From: Pseudevernia furfuracea
Lineage: Eukaryota > Ascomycota > Lecanoromycetes > Lecanorales > Parmeliaceae
Length of the DNA: 64,000 nucleotides
Assembly (NCBI GenBank): GCA_022315425.1
Contig: JAIUPT010000035.1
Location: 806,001-870,000, forward strand
Reading direction: 5' to 3'
Position numbers and translations under genes: made by a program. Below, in pieces: positions 1 through 10,545 of this stretch (positions are counted from its first letter, which is position 1; each line of letters starts with the position of its first letter). The notes beneath the pieces are model-generated. The model saw only the letters and a list, made by a program, of their open reading frames with translations. It made no database searches and was not told the DNA's origin.

Positions 1-975
1 ACCATCGAGGAGAAGATATACCACCGCCAGCTTTTCAAGCAATTCCTCATCAACAAGATATTGAGGGATCCAAAGCAAAGACAGACATTCCAGATGAAGG
101 ATCTTCACGACCTATTCACGCTAGGTGGAGCTGACGAGCCTGCTACCGAGACCAGTACGCTCTTCAAGGGCACTGAGGTGCGATTCGACAACAAAGAGCC
201 ACCCGCCGAGCCAAAGATAAGCAGCGATAACAATGGCGCGGCTCCAGCCAGTACTGTTCGAGGAGGTGACAATGCCTCCACCGTCCGTAATTTGAACGGA
301 GTAGCTTCAATGGAGCGCTTCTACGGTGAAGAGGAAGAGGAACGCAAGGCTGCCTCTAGTGGAGCTGCGAACTCAGAAGCTCGTGTCATGGAAGGCATCT
401 TCGCTAGGTCTGGGGTCCAGTCCGCCTTGGAGCATGACCAGATCGTCAATGGCAAGAAAGTCATCACGGCTGACCCAAAGATAATTGAGAAAGAGGCCAA
501 GAGGGTTGCAGCTGAGGCTGCGAAAGAATTGAAGAAAGCAGGTGAAGCGGCAAGAAATGTACCAGTAGGTACTCCGACGTGGACCGGCCAGTTTGGAACA
601 GCTGGAAGACCAGAGCAGCAACAGCGAGGACTTGGTCGAGGGAGGGGTGGGCCAGCTTCTTCAAGCATTTTAGCAGGTTTGCAGAACAGGCAAGCTGCAA
701 CCGGTGTCGCCAATGGTTTAAGAGGGGAAACGCCAGACAGCAACGCTTCGGGACCAAGGGGTACAGATTTCATCAAGATGATACGAGACTATCTTGTCAT
801 TCAAGGAGGGCATGTGCACACGCAAATGTTGATCGATCATTTCAACAGATACTGCAACACACCAGAGAAGACAGCGGAGTTCAAGGCGATGCTGACAGAG
901 ATCGCGAAACTGGAGCGAGGTACCAGAGGAAGAGGGCGTTGGGTGTTGAAAGATGAATACAGATCAAAAGCCTGA
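1..975 (+). CDS. RAD26: RAD26/CSB (ERCC6) SNF2-family repair ATPase, C-terminal part
   Basis: Partial gene; the reading frame is open from base 1 (TIEEKIYHRQLF...) and ends at the TGA at 973-975, giving the last 324 residues. The start and the helicase core lie upstream of the window. The first residues (TIEEKIYHRQ, FLINKILRDPKQRQ, MKDLHDLFTL) match the region just after helicase motif VI in Rad26/CSB proteins, where 'TIEEKIYHRQ' closes the second RecA-like lobe. The middle is low-complexity and charged. The last ~70 residues (DFIKMIRDYLVIQGG to WVLKDEYRSKA) match the conserved C-terminal helical region of fungal Rad26. By family knowledge the protein is a nuclear DNA-dependent ATPase that helps RNA polymerase II deal with lesions in transcription-coupled repair. 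The family call is firm; the symbol rests on the C-terminus only. Confidence 0.88.
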   Translation, partial: TIEEKIYHRQLFKQFLINKILRDPKQRQTFQMKDLHDLFTLGGADEPATETSTLFKGTEVRFDNKEPPAEPKISSDNNGAAPASTVRGGDNASTVRNLNGVASMERFYGEEEEERKAASSGAANSEARVMEGIFARSGVQSALEHDQIVNGKKVITADPKIIEKEAKRVAAEAAKELKKAGEAARNVPVGTPTWTGQFGTAGRPEQQQRGLGRGRGGPASSSILAGLQNRQAATGVANGLRGETPDSNASGPRGTDFIKMIRDYLVIQGGHVHTQMLIDHFNRYCNTPEKTAEFKAMLTEIAKLERGTRGRGRWVLKDEYRSKA

Positions 976-2170
976 GCATCGCCTGGAGTTATGGTTCAGG
1001 GGCATGATACCCATAGATCGATTTAGCGGGAGTCGCATTTGCATTAGGCGCTTCATCAACGAGAAAGAATCATGTTCACACAGGACAAGTAGATACCGTA
1101 TGTTCGAAAACAAGTATGCACTTCATTTTCTTTGATTCGTGATTGTGCGAGGCTGATACCGATGCTCTCCCTTTGGTGCTTGACTTCGTATTCTTGGCAG
1201 TCGAAGAAGACAGAAATCTGCGTCCAGCTCAGTGTGGTGCCAGGGTGATCACCCAACGAACACTTTATCGCCGGCTTGACTATGTTCCCGAATTTTCACG
1301 AGAACAGGTGACACTAGACCTGTTCGTCTTTGATAAGGACACGATGTTACCTATAGCATCGGAGCCTTTCATGATACGAGCCGCTTGGTTTGTTGATGAA
1401 CGAAGAGAAGCGTTTAAAGAAGGAAAATTTTGAAATTTAGATAAGTCAAGGGAAACCGAATGGGTTCTGCAAAGAGACACATACATCAAGATTTGAGCCG
1501 GTGCACTGAACTGAACTGCGGGCTGAAATGGATTAAGAGGGGAATAGCATTGAAATCCTTCCCCTAAGGTACCCAGGGCTGTAACAAGCCTTACATACCT
1601 TTTTTCCCCGACGACATTGTGGAGCATAGCTTCAGAGAGCTTCACGACTCTATAGTCCACATGTTTGATGCATAGGAAACTAAGATCAAATACGATCGTC
1701 GAACAAACTCTGTTATGATTGGTCACTGTGCATGACTAATCAGGCGACTCTCTAGGGCTGCATGCTGAACTGGGAGGATCTGAGTGGTGGCAACCAGTCA
1801 ACCAAAAATAGATCCCTTCCCGGTGCAATCAACTTCACCCTCTTCTTCATCGACCACAACAACAACAACATAATATGCCCCGTACAGCTGTTGTCTCCCA
1901 CTCCAGGCAAACACTCGTTCACTGCCTAAACACTCGCTTTGCTGATCCTTCTTTCCTCTATTAATATCTGCCTTGCCTTTTTTATCGGGAGTTGCCAGGG
2001 GCATCAGGGATCTGGGAAGATCAACACCCCACGCACTTCGAGACGACTTCGATCTTGACCCCCGGAGACGTTTGAGAGTAAGAAGAGGTCGTGGGAGAAC
2101 TGGATACTGGGAGCGTGGTATAGGTGTCTGTCAATTTGTCCAGTTTCCTTCGTTCAGCTCGTCACCAATT
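976..2170. other. Intergenic region, no supported gene
   Basis: 1.2 kb between the RAD26 stop and the next start. Short ORFs here (for example 1143-1433) show no recognisable motif. A small CAA tract sits near 1855-1869, and pyrimidine-rich sequence precedes the next gene, consistent with its leader. Nothing else is supported. Confidence 0.5.
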
Positions 2171-3149
2171 ATGATTCAACGACTTCGACTAAGCCATGGC
2201 CTCTTGATGCTTTTCCTCCTCACCTCTATCACCTCAGCTTGGCCATGGCCGCCATCTTACAAGGATATAGAAGGCTTGATCCTACGGAGGCAAGACAATC
2301 CAAAGAGTGGTAAGAGCTTTGCTGGTCCTGTCTAGCTGGGTACCCGGATTGATAACTGACGTTCCATGCAGATACATCTTCTACATCTTCGAGTGCATCT
2401 CCGACGAAAACATCTGCTGCAGTATCCAAGACGACAAAATCAGATTCCAAGTCAGCCAGTGGTACAGGAGCCTCTAATACAGCCAAAGCCAGTGGTACAG
2501 CAGCCGCCACATCAGGAGCAGCGGCCAGCGCCAGCGGAACTCAAAAAGCCGCTGCGACGACTCAAAGCGTCAATCCCGTCCTACCTGCTGGCGGTGTCAA
2601 TATGATCACGCCATCTGCACTGGCTCAAACAACATACTACAAGATCGGTGACTATGTCTCATTCGCCTGGAATTACACCTCCCTCTCGATTACGCCCTCA
2701 AAAGTCGATGTATTGGTCTCTTGCAGTGCCAACAGCGCGACATACACATTACAAAGCAACGCGAGCTTTGAAAAGACTGGAAGTGTTGTCTGGGATACTT
2801 CACCTGATATCACGGGAACAGCGCCGCTGCTGACGGAGACGTACACGCTGGTTATCTATGATGCTCAAGAGGCTATCACAGAGGTGGCATCGGCGGGCAA
2901 GCTTGGTGTATCGGATGACTTCACTTTCGGCATGTACATTCCACAGAAGTATACGCCACTGGCTGGTAAGTCCTTTTTGAACGTTCACGCCCGCGAGGCT
3001 GTTTACTGACTTGTGGCTTGGTAGATTGGACCTGTGCGGTATGCAGCGCTGCGCTCTCGGACACGGAGCGGCAAGCTCTGAAATTCATGTTCGGCATGTG
3101 CATTGTCACTGTACTGTCCTTTACCTGGTTTGTTAGCGGCATTTTCTAG
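2171..3149 (+). CDS. DUF7137 family secreted/membrane-anchored protein
   Basis: Three exons: 2171-2309, 2372-2965, 3025-3149. The introns (62 and 59 nt) have GT-AG ends, the first with a CTGAC branch site, and phases close. The start is the ATG at 2171, which begins a clear signal peptide (LLMLFLLTSITSAWPWP). Next comes a ~60-residue Ser/Thr/Ala-rich linker likely to be O-glycosylated, then a conserved domain starting NPVLPAGGVNMITPS with YYKIGDYVSFAWNYTSLS, which I recognise as fungal DUF7137. Near the C-terminus a CxxC (CAVC) precedes a single hydrophobic segment (MFGMCIVTVLSFTWF). The product is probably anchored at the cell surface or in the secretory pathway with its domain outside. No function is established for the family as far as I know. 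The fold looks beta-rich, but that is inference. Confidence 0.85.
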
Positions 3150-3918
3150 GCTGTCCGGCCCCAAAGCCTTGCAACCACCCTTAGATTGTCGATAATGATT
3201 CTGTATTTACTCGGGCGTGCATATTGGAAAAAATTGACAGTATTAGCGCTCGGCATGGCTGGCAGGTGGATGCATCGGGTACTGGCGTTCTCAATTCGAG
3301 TAATGCTTGATCCGTAATGAAGGAATCAAATACGCAGATAGGAAAAAGTGGAATATTAAAGCACTTTGCGTTGGTATGTCATTTGCGTTTTTGTCCGAAC
3401 TTTCAGACCAGCATCCAACCGATGCCATCTCCCTCTTTCCATATCTAGAAGAGGCACATGAGGCACCATTTTTGGTGAAGGGAGCAGTTGGGTTGAGGCA
3501 GTACAATTATCAGAGCCTCGATGCCGGATTTCTGCTTCCAGCTTGGCAAAAGGAAGTTTTATACGCCCTTTAACGTTTCACTCCTCACAGCTCAAAACAT
3601 AACTACAGGCTTACAAGCATACAAGCATTCAAGCACATCTTAGACAGCCTGCATCTCATTTCACGTTTCTTCAACACAATTGAGAAACCACATACCCTAG
3701 CAAACAACAAAGGTTTCGAGTGTACAAGGATGCGCAAACGAATAATCCATGGACCCGTCCCGAGTACGAGGTAGACGAAACGAGAAACGGACGACCAAAA
3801 CATTGCAAACCACCAGTCCATTGTGCTCGAGCCAAGGGCGCTGGGCCAGCACTCTTTTCTTTCTGCCGATAAAACTCTTCGACTGCCTCCAACTTCGATT
3901 TCTGGGCATCTTCCAAGG

Positions 3919-3950
<32 letters not shown>

Positions 3951-4706
3951 CAACGACCTTCAGTGATGATTCCCCAACCGGTAAAATTTTGTTCTTTTTA
4001 AACACACACACTCTCTCTCTCACTATAAGCCGCCCCACTCACTCGGCGGCAATGGCTTCCCCCCCCCCCATCCCAAACAAACCCACCACATCCACACCCA
4101 AAAGAAGCCCACACACTGGGCTGGAACACCGCTCTGACCGACCGCCTTTTTGCTCTTTCTGCAGTTTTGCCTCGACGACGGCGAGGGAGTGGAAGAGTGG
4201 GATCATTCCTTTCTAGAAACCGAGTCTCCGCAGGAGAGACCGACAAGGTTGGCCTCACATGGGTTGTTGAAGAGGCGAGGACGGGTTCTGAGAGGGTGCA
4301 AGGTGGGGAGGAGTGGAAGGGGGATGGGAAGCGGAAGCGGAAGCGGATGGGAAGGTATCAAGACAAGGGTTGTGGCAGTGGGGAGCTTATTGTGAGATGG
4401 CGAGGGGACCTGCATCAGAGATTGCATGTGGGATCTCTTGTGAGGATGCTGTTGGAGGGTGGCTCGTGGACAATGTACCATTTTCGTACGCTTGAGTGAT
4501 ATGGTGTGCGGCCGTATCCTTGCGGACGGCTTCACACTCGGCAATGCATCCTAATAGGCATGCTTAGTGGCTCAGACTCTGGCCTTGCTCAGCAATCCGG
4601 CTTTCCGTTTCTCAACCAGCGTGAGCCAACATCACCGGGCATGAAACCCATGCTTATGGTAGCAAAGCCACCTTTCCATTCATGGCTGGTAGATCCATCC
4701 ACCGCC
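3150..4706. other. Intergenic region with simple repeats; one weak coding hint
   Basis: 1.56 kb between the DUF7137 stop and the eIF3L stop. It holds a CAAT repeat (3920-3950), a CT/CA stretch near 4005-4022, a C run near 4061-4069 and GGAAGC repeats near 4325-4346. On the minus strand about 3671-3921 reads SLEDAQKSKLEAVEEFYRQK then PAPLARAQWTGGLQCFGRPF without a stop. This is protein-like in composition, but no ATG or clean upstream exon supports it, so I do not call a gene. Confidence 0.4.
3920..3950. repeat. CAAT tetranucleotide microsatellite
   Basis: About 7.5 perfect copies of CAAT (TCAA) in tandem, read directly from the sequence. It lies in noncoding DNA. Confidence 0.95.
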
Positions 4707-6213
4707 CTAATACGTCCTCGCCAAATTCCTCAAATACCAATCCACCAACCTTCTTCCCACCTTGGCCTCACTGATATGGATCAGGTCACCCTGCATTGCG
4801 TAATCCAGATCACTGCCATTCACCACCTCTCCATCCAATAGCGCCCCTTCACTCCATCTCACCTGCCTGCTCCTTTGCTTATTCACAAGCAACCAACTCC
4901 TCAATTTCTCCGGCTCGACATCCAGGAAGCCAGCTAATTTCTTGAGATCCATCGTCGTGTAGAGCTTCAGGTATGATTTGACCGTGGGTGACCACATTGT
5001 GTTCTTCACTTCTTCCATGAAGATCTTGCAGTGGTGGTCTACGGGATCAACGTTCAGTTCTGGGGTGTCGAAGTCGGGGGGTGTGGGGGAGATGAATTTC
5101 GGGCATGCGCTGCGGAATAACTCTTCAAAGAGCGGCAGAGCCTCAGGTCCACCTCTCTGCAGTCTGACAAGCTGGTCGCCATATTTCTCCCTCAGTGCTG
5201 TGTGGATCGTATCATCCAGCTTCGTAGGGTTGAACGCCACGCATATGGCAATGAGAGCGTACATCTGATCGTTCTTCTTCGAGACCGAGTCGTACTGCGC
5301 GTTCTTTTGGAAGTTCTTGGTCCGCGACACGTAGACGAGGATATGCGAGAACATGCGAATAGCGTCGGCGTAGCGGCGCATCATCATGTAACTGAACCCC
5401 ACATAGTAATACGTCGTGAAATGGGCCGCCATCACCCGTGCGAACATGGCTTTCTTGTTCAACTCAATATCATCCAGCGTTTTCAGTGCCAACGAAAAGT
5501 CCCCGAGTAAACAGTGGACCCGCAACAATCCTATGATCGAGAAGTAGCCCAGCATTCGGTAGAGAGGCCTATTGCCGTATTCGCCAGCGACTTGGTTGGG
5601 ATCTTCGTTTCGCTTCATGGCATCGAGTTGCTCTTTGATTTGGCTGCGCTGGATGAGAGAGTAGAGTACATTTAGAACGGAGTAGCAGCCCCAGGTATTA
5701 GGGTTCTCGCGCAGGAGTTGAGCTTCTTCACTGGTGGATTCGGTTCGGGCGACGCGGTTGCGGTAGCGGCAAAAGGATTCGAATTGGTAGATGAATTCGT
5801 CGATTACGTCCCACGCCCAGTAGTACTATAACGCCGATCAGTCACGGCACAGATCTAGGAGTAGGAGGAGCGAGACTTACGGTAGGCACTTCAAGATCCA
5901 CAGGCCCTTCTGAGTTGAGGATGTAATGGAAAAGACTGCAGTAATTGTCATAGCTCGCAAACTTCGTATCCAACGCTGCTCCATACTCCAAAGGCGTAGC
6001 AGCAGCAGCAAGCTGAGCTTGCATGTCCTGTGGTCCCCCTCCTCCTCCTGCACCTCCAAACGAAGCAGTCCGGTCCAGCTCGCTCATCCCGTCGTCGAAG
6101 TGCACCTGCTCTTTGTACTCTTCCACCAGCGCTTCTTCCTCTCGGTCTGATTCATCATCGACCAAATCTTGACGATCAGCCGTCTCGTACGGGGCTCGTT
6201 GGTAAAGTGCCAT
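4707..6213 (-). CDS. Eukaryotic translation initiation factor 3 subunit L
   Basis: Two exons on the minus strand: 6213-5881 and 5825-4707, split by a 55-nt intron (GTAAGT donor, TATAG acceptor, phase 0), giving 483 aa. The N-terminus is acidic (DDESDREEEALVEEYKEQV). After the junction YYWAWDVIDEFIYQFESFCR, NTWGCYSVLNVLYSLI and PLYRMLGYFSIIGLLRVHCL are hallmark eIF3l blocks. The C-terminal half carries the PCI domain, ending RRLVDWYLRNLARTY. The protein acts in the cytoplasmic eIF3 complex in 43S pre-initiation complex assembly. Length fits fungal orthologues (~470-500 aa). It shares a 190-bp divergent promoter with the nitrilase gene. High certainty. Confidence 0.95.
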
Positions 6214-6403
6214 GGTGATTACTGTTTTTTGGTGATGTGGTGGGAGTTTTGGCGTTGACGGCTTTTTCGCTTGGACGTAGCCCTAGCCCTACGAGTATCT
6301 TGCAACGGGTGATCGATGCAGGGATCTGCGGAGCATCATCAACTTCCCCGCCAGCTCCTCACTTCACTCCTCCCAGAACGTTCAATTGACATACTACCTC
6401 ACC
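6214..6403. promoter_or_regulatory. Divergent promoter of eIF3L and nitrilase genes
   Basis: 190 bp separate the two start codons. Positions 6278-6292 read GTAGCCCTAGCCCTAC, two AGCCCTA units. This resembles the CCCTA-type boxes upstream of translation-related genes in fungi and recurs at 59945-59959. The functional link is inference. Confidence 0.45.
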
Positions 6404-7748
6404 ATGGCACCGCAGTACAAGATCGCCGTCATCCAGCTTCATCCCAAGGTCCTTCATCTCCATCAAATCACCCTCATCTTCACACCCACCAACTGATACT
6501 CTCCCCTTAGCCCCTCGACGCCTCCCACAACTTCTCCAGAGCCACCGAATTCATACGAGGCGCCGCTTCACAAGGCGCCCATCTCGCTGTTCTTCCCGAG
6601 TATCATCTCACAAATTGGAAGCCCGAAGACCCTCAATTCTTCCCCCTCTGCAAGCAATGGAACGATTATTTGCACAGATATCAAGAGCTGGCAAAGGAGC
6701 TCAAAATATGCATAGTGCCGGGGACAATAGTGGAAGCACATCACGACGAAGAAACTGGGGAAGACCAGTTGCATAATGTTGCTTATTTCATTGGTGATAA
6801 AGGGGACATACTGAGTCGATATCAAAAAAAGAACCTTTGGTATTCCTGTGCTCTTGTTCAATATCCTCCTAGCCCTTCTTCTTCTGCTGCAGGAAATTTT
6901 GGACTGACCATTATCGTCATGAAGGCACCCAGAGCGCCCACATCTGACCTCTTCAACCCACGCCCCACACGAGATGTTTCAGACGCCCCTTGGCCCCGTG
7001 GGCATCCTCATCTGTTGTACGTATTTTCGGAGTCATTTTTCCTCTTTTGGACTCAGTCTTGAGTCTCGAGACATGTCTTGAGAGTGTCCACTCTAAAGAA
7101 ATTTTCCAAGGCTCAATATTCCCCCTCAAGTAGGCAATACTGACTCCGAATTCATAATCCAGGGGATCTCGCCTTCCCAGAAGCATTTCGAGAATTGATA
7201 GCCAAAGGCGCGAAAACCATCATCATACCGACATTCTGGACACTCGCGGATTGTTCTGCTTATGGCCTTTCCCAAAATCCTATGTCCGAAAAGCTCTTTC
7301 TTGAATCAACAATTACCGCGCGGACTTTTGAGAATACGTGCGCAGTAGTCTTCGGTACGTATTTACGGAGATCAAATTTTCTATTGTCGGACCATACTCT
7401 TGCGGCGTGAGACCTCTTTAGGAGTGTTGATCTTGCAGATATGATTCAAGGTTCGGAATCTCCATTGAGATGGCAATGCTGACTCCGAAGCAATCATCAG
7501 TCAATGCTGGCGCTCCGCCCGAGAACGACGAGAAATCGATGTATGCGGGACTGAGTAGAGTGGCGATGCCATTCGTTGGGGCTCTAGGGAACGAGACGAA
7601 AGACACCAATAAAGAGGGGATGAGTGTTGTGGATGTGGATATGGAGTTGGTGGAGGAAGCCGAGAAAAACTACAAGGTCAGGGCAGACATTGAGGGTGAA
7701 GGATGGCATTATACTTATCGGCATCAAGGGGGTGGGAAGGTCGAGTAG
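6404..7748 (+). CDS. Carbon-nitrogen hydrolase (nitrilase superfamily amidase)
   Basis: Five exons: 6404-6448, 6511-6839, 6925-7016, 7163-7354, 7501-7748; all phases close to 301 aa. The start is ATG 6404 (ACCATGG context), followed by MAPQYKIAVIQLHPK. The nitrilase catalytic triad is visible: Glu45 in LAVLPEYHL, Lys121 in YQKKNLW and Cys155 in GILICWDLAFPEAFREL. The latter half (RTFENTCAVVF, then AEKNYKVRADI) matches fungal nitrilase/omega-amidase-like proteins. The enzyme should hydrolyse a C-N bond of an amide or related small molecule in the cytoplasm; the substrate cannot be read from the sequence. Introns 3 and 4 (7017-7162 and 7355-7500) are each exactly 146 nt and clearly related, see the introner-like element entries. 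Confidence 0.92.
7017..7162 (+). repeat. Introner-like element A (intron 3 of nitrilase gene)
   Basis: 146-nt GT-AG intron. It starts GTACGTATTTTCGGAGTCA and carries TACTGACTCCGAATTC before the acceptor. The 10-nt block TTCGGAGTCA (7026-7035) is the exact reverse complement of TGACTCCGAA (7141-7150), which contains the CTGAC branch site. The middle (7059-7076) reads TTGAGTCTCGAGACATGT. Same length and both ends shared with element B. Confidence 0.8.
7355..7500 (+). repeat. Introner-like element B (intron 4 of nitrilase gene)
   Basis: 146-nt GT-AG intron. It starts GTACGTATTTACGGAGATCA and ends with GGCAATGCTGACTCCGAAG before CAATCATCAG. Both ends align with element A in the same gene. The middle is more diverged (GTGAGACCTCTTTAGGAG against A's GAGTCTCGAGACATGTC). 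Confidence 0.8.
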
Positions 7749-8768
7749 GGAGCTGGCTCCCCGGGGTAGGTTGTAGAAGATGTCGATGGTTTCGCATATG
7801 TTCGATATTGGATGAGGACGAAGTCTGCATATCTCCCCGATGTTGGTATACACTTGCAGAGTTTCCGCTTATGTACATACATATCTGTTTGGCCCGTTCG
7901 CAGAATTCCTTTCCCTGCCAAAGGCCGAGATGTTCTTGATCGCCATACTGACCGCGTATATCGCATCGAGCATACCTCTACGTGCACGAAGACGTCAAAT
8001 CGAATCCGGCTCCAGGCGTCGGGGGTCTCAAAGTGCCACCGAGATCAGCCCAATCGCGCCTGATGGCCTTGCAATACCGGGTAATTCAAGTGCGGTAACT
8101 TGCATCTTTTTAGGAGTTGTCTGTTAATTTTGTGACGCATTTGGGTCTTGCCCATCCGGAGTGGCTGACAGTGTGGGTTACTGTCCTTCAGAGCTCGTCA
8201 TTGGAATGGGGTTGAGCCACAGCAGGCCGTCTATGCTGATCAATTTTGAGCTGTTGGGCATCAAAATGCCGTGAGCATTTGGGGTTGATTGCCCTGAGAA
8301 CTTGTCACCAACATGACTTTCATCCCAATTTCACAGGTAGTCCGCGGGATAGAGGCCAGCAGAAACACAATTGAATTGGCTCAAGTCCCATCATTAATGG
8401 ACAATTCGAACGTCTCACGAGTGCGTCTTGAGTATGTATTCATGCTCGACTGAGTCTTTAGACTATTCACAAGCCGGACTGCGAAAGGTACAGGCACACT
8501 GCGAGCCGGGGTATCTCTGCCAAAGCACGCGAAAAACTAACATCAAACAGTGAAGAAAGTCTGTAGTCGTGGGCTGCTCGACGCCAAACAAAACTCCACC
8601 TGTTGCCCAACGTCATTATGTCCTGTGCCTACTGTACGGCCCAGCGAAGGTGATCCCATGTATGCATGCAAGAAAAGCTCTGAAGCTAAGACTACATGCT
8701 GCGAAACTATGCATGAGAAAGCAGACCTTGACAAGTCTTATGAAATAATGCTCCAGGCAATTAAGGGT
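7749..8768. other. Intergenic region, no supported gene
   Basis: 1 kb between convergent genes (nitrilase + and Nrd1-like -). Several overlapping short ORFs at 7700-8130 and 8540-8840 lack recognisable motifs or clean spliced extensions. No tRNA or repeat seen. Confidence 0.5.
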
Positions 8769-10545
8769 TCAAGCGGCAATCGTCCGAGGGTTCCATGGCG
8801 ATCTACTGCTGCTGATGTTCATAGACGAGAGATCTGAAAGCAATGTGGGCTCCTCATCTGTCTCGTCGGAGCCATCCTCGGTCCCATCATTGTCCATATT
8901 GAGCATCTGGAAACGGTTCACTGCAGAAGTGAACTTCTTAGGCTGCTGTGGTGCTAGATTCTCTTTTTTCGGAGCGTATTGTATTTTCGGCAGAGGCTGA
9001 GAGCACTCATCAGGATACCATTCAATCTTCATACCCTTGTATGTCAGCCGAGACATCATGCAGGTCCTGGCGAAGAGCGAATTGTTGATAGAACTGAGCG
9101 AGATGTAGGCGTCGCCATTTTCGAAAGAAACGCTGATAATCACGATGTTATGGATATGGTCCAGGTGATCTCTTATGCGCTCCTCAGTGATACTTGGATG
9201 GATATTTCGTATGATGAGATTTCGAGTTGCCCCTGAATCAAATTCGGAGGTCAGCATCCCACTTACAAATTGCAACACGTAATACCCAGTAGATACTTCG
9301 AGAAGTTCATCTTTGGTCGAAAGAGCAAAACATAGAATCCGAATCCACGCACCAATGCCTATCTTGTTTGCAACATGTCCTGGAAGGCTAAATTGCCGCT
9401 CACTCCACGAGAAAGCGAGCTGAAATCTATCTGTCAGAAGGTTTCCTTGTTTTTGAAAGGTGAGGGGGGGAAATACCCTCTTGCCATGAACGTAGATATC
9501 ATTGCGCTTGACATAATTCATGAATTCCTGGGCTGCGGATCCCTCTACAAACGAGATGCTAGCGCAGCGTTCTCTCTCATGGGAGCGTAAGTATATATCC
9601 AGAACAAGCCCCCCACGAACAAAGTCGACGATGTCCTTGTGGCTTGCGCGGTCCGAAAGATTCCTAGCAAATATTGTCCGCTGTTCAATCTTGGCAAATC
9701 GCTTTCTCTCCGGCTGCGGTGCGGCAAGATATGGATCATCCTTTTCACAATCAGGTGTGAAAGCACTTTCATCCTCCAGCGCAGAGCTATTATGGTGATT
9801 GTAGAAGCCTCCTTTCCCTTTTAAGTTGACCCCAAAACCACCAGGCGAATTCTTTGGAGGCCATTCAGGCGCAGACTCAGCCCATGAGTGGCCAGAAGGA
9901 CGGCTCATCGTAATTCGAGTCTTTTGGGGGGGGTTGTAAAGGTCCACGCCTCCACCTGCTGGTTGGTCGTCATGATCGAAAAAGGTGTCGATTTGGGATA
10001 TCGGGACAGCTTCGCCACGGATGAGGACCTATATGACTTGAGCAAGTGTATACTCCCTTCTGGTGAAGTCATCCGAACCTCAAGAGTTTCCGGTTCAATG
10101 CCTCCCTTGTATAGTGAGTCTTTAAGGCTTGCTGCATAAAGTCAGCCCGGTTAGGTCTTGGAACCTTTGAGAAGTCGTAGTAGCATCTGGCCTGGTCGGC
10201 GCTCTAGGGAGAGACAAACTGTACTCTTGTGCCATACGAAGCTTCAAGCAATATCATTTTAGCAATTGACCCCGTCCAGTAACGTGCAAAACTAACTAGG
10301 TTGTCATGATCGACTTTAGGTATGCTGACAATTGGAATGTCAACGGGAGTTGTCAGATCTCTGCCAGACGTATGCTATGAAGATGAATAAGCTTCTTTTC
10401 GACCAGCCAATCGGCCTTGCAGAGGTGACCGACAAATTCAGCTCTACCACCGATTAGCCCACAATCGAGCATATGAGGAAAGCTGTACCTACCGCCGAAG
10501 CAGTGTCTCAAAATAAACCTTGTCAATAGTTACAGTAGCCGCCAT
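8769..10545 (-). CDS. Nrd1-like RNA-binding protein with two RRM domains
   Basis: Six exons on the minus strand: 10545-10493, 10360-10284, 10131-10079, 10028-9477, 9419-9353, 9232-8769; total 421 aa. The N-terminus (MAATVTIDKVYFETLLRR) matches fungal homologues of 'negative regulator of differentiation 1'. RRM1 (~178-255) has RTIFARNLSDRASHKDIVDF, VRGGLVLDIYL and ASISFVEG. RRM2 (~271-345) has RNLIIRNIHPSITEERIRDH, and ends in LTYKGMKIEWYPDEC. The family binds mRNA and restrains differentiation in yeast; here the role is inferred. The last two introns (57 and 120 nt) are multiples of three without stops. I place them because removing them restores the conserved stretches around HGKR and NKIGIGATRNL. 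The first three junctions are less certain: donors GTTACT and GTTCGG are weak, and exon 2 is short. Confidence 0.8.
9233..9352 (-). repeat. Introner-like element E (intron 5 of Nrd1-like gene)
   Basis: 120-nt intron read on the minus strand. It starts GTGCGTGGATTCGGATTC and has ATGCTGACCTCCGAATTTG before the acceptor (plus-strand 9242-9257). Start and branch-site blocks match elements A and B; the middle block is not clear. Confidence 0.6.

Noticed and set aside
3671..3921. Minus-strand reading SLEDAQKSKLEAVEEF... as a gene
   Set aside because: Composition is protein-like, but there is no ATG, the CAAT repeat interrupts it upstream, and no acceptor or earlier exon is convincing.
10361..10492. 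Protein-like minus-strand frame inside intron 1 of the Nrd1-like gene
   Set aside because: It reads without stops for a while, but including it breaks the frame at both ends. Skipping it joins exons in phase and gives the conserved N-terminus.
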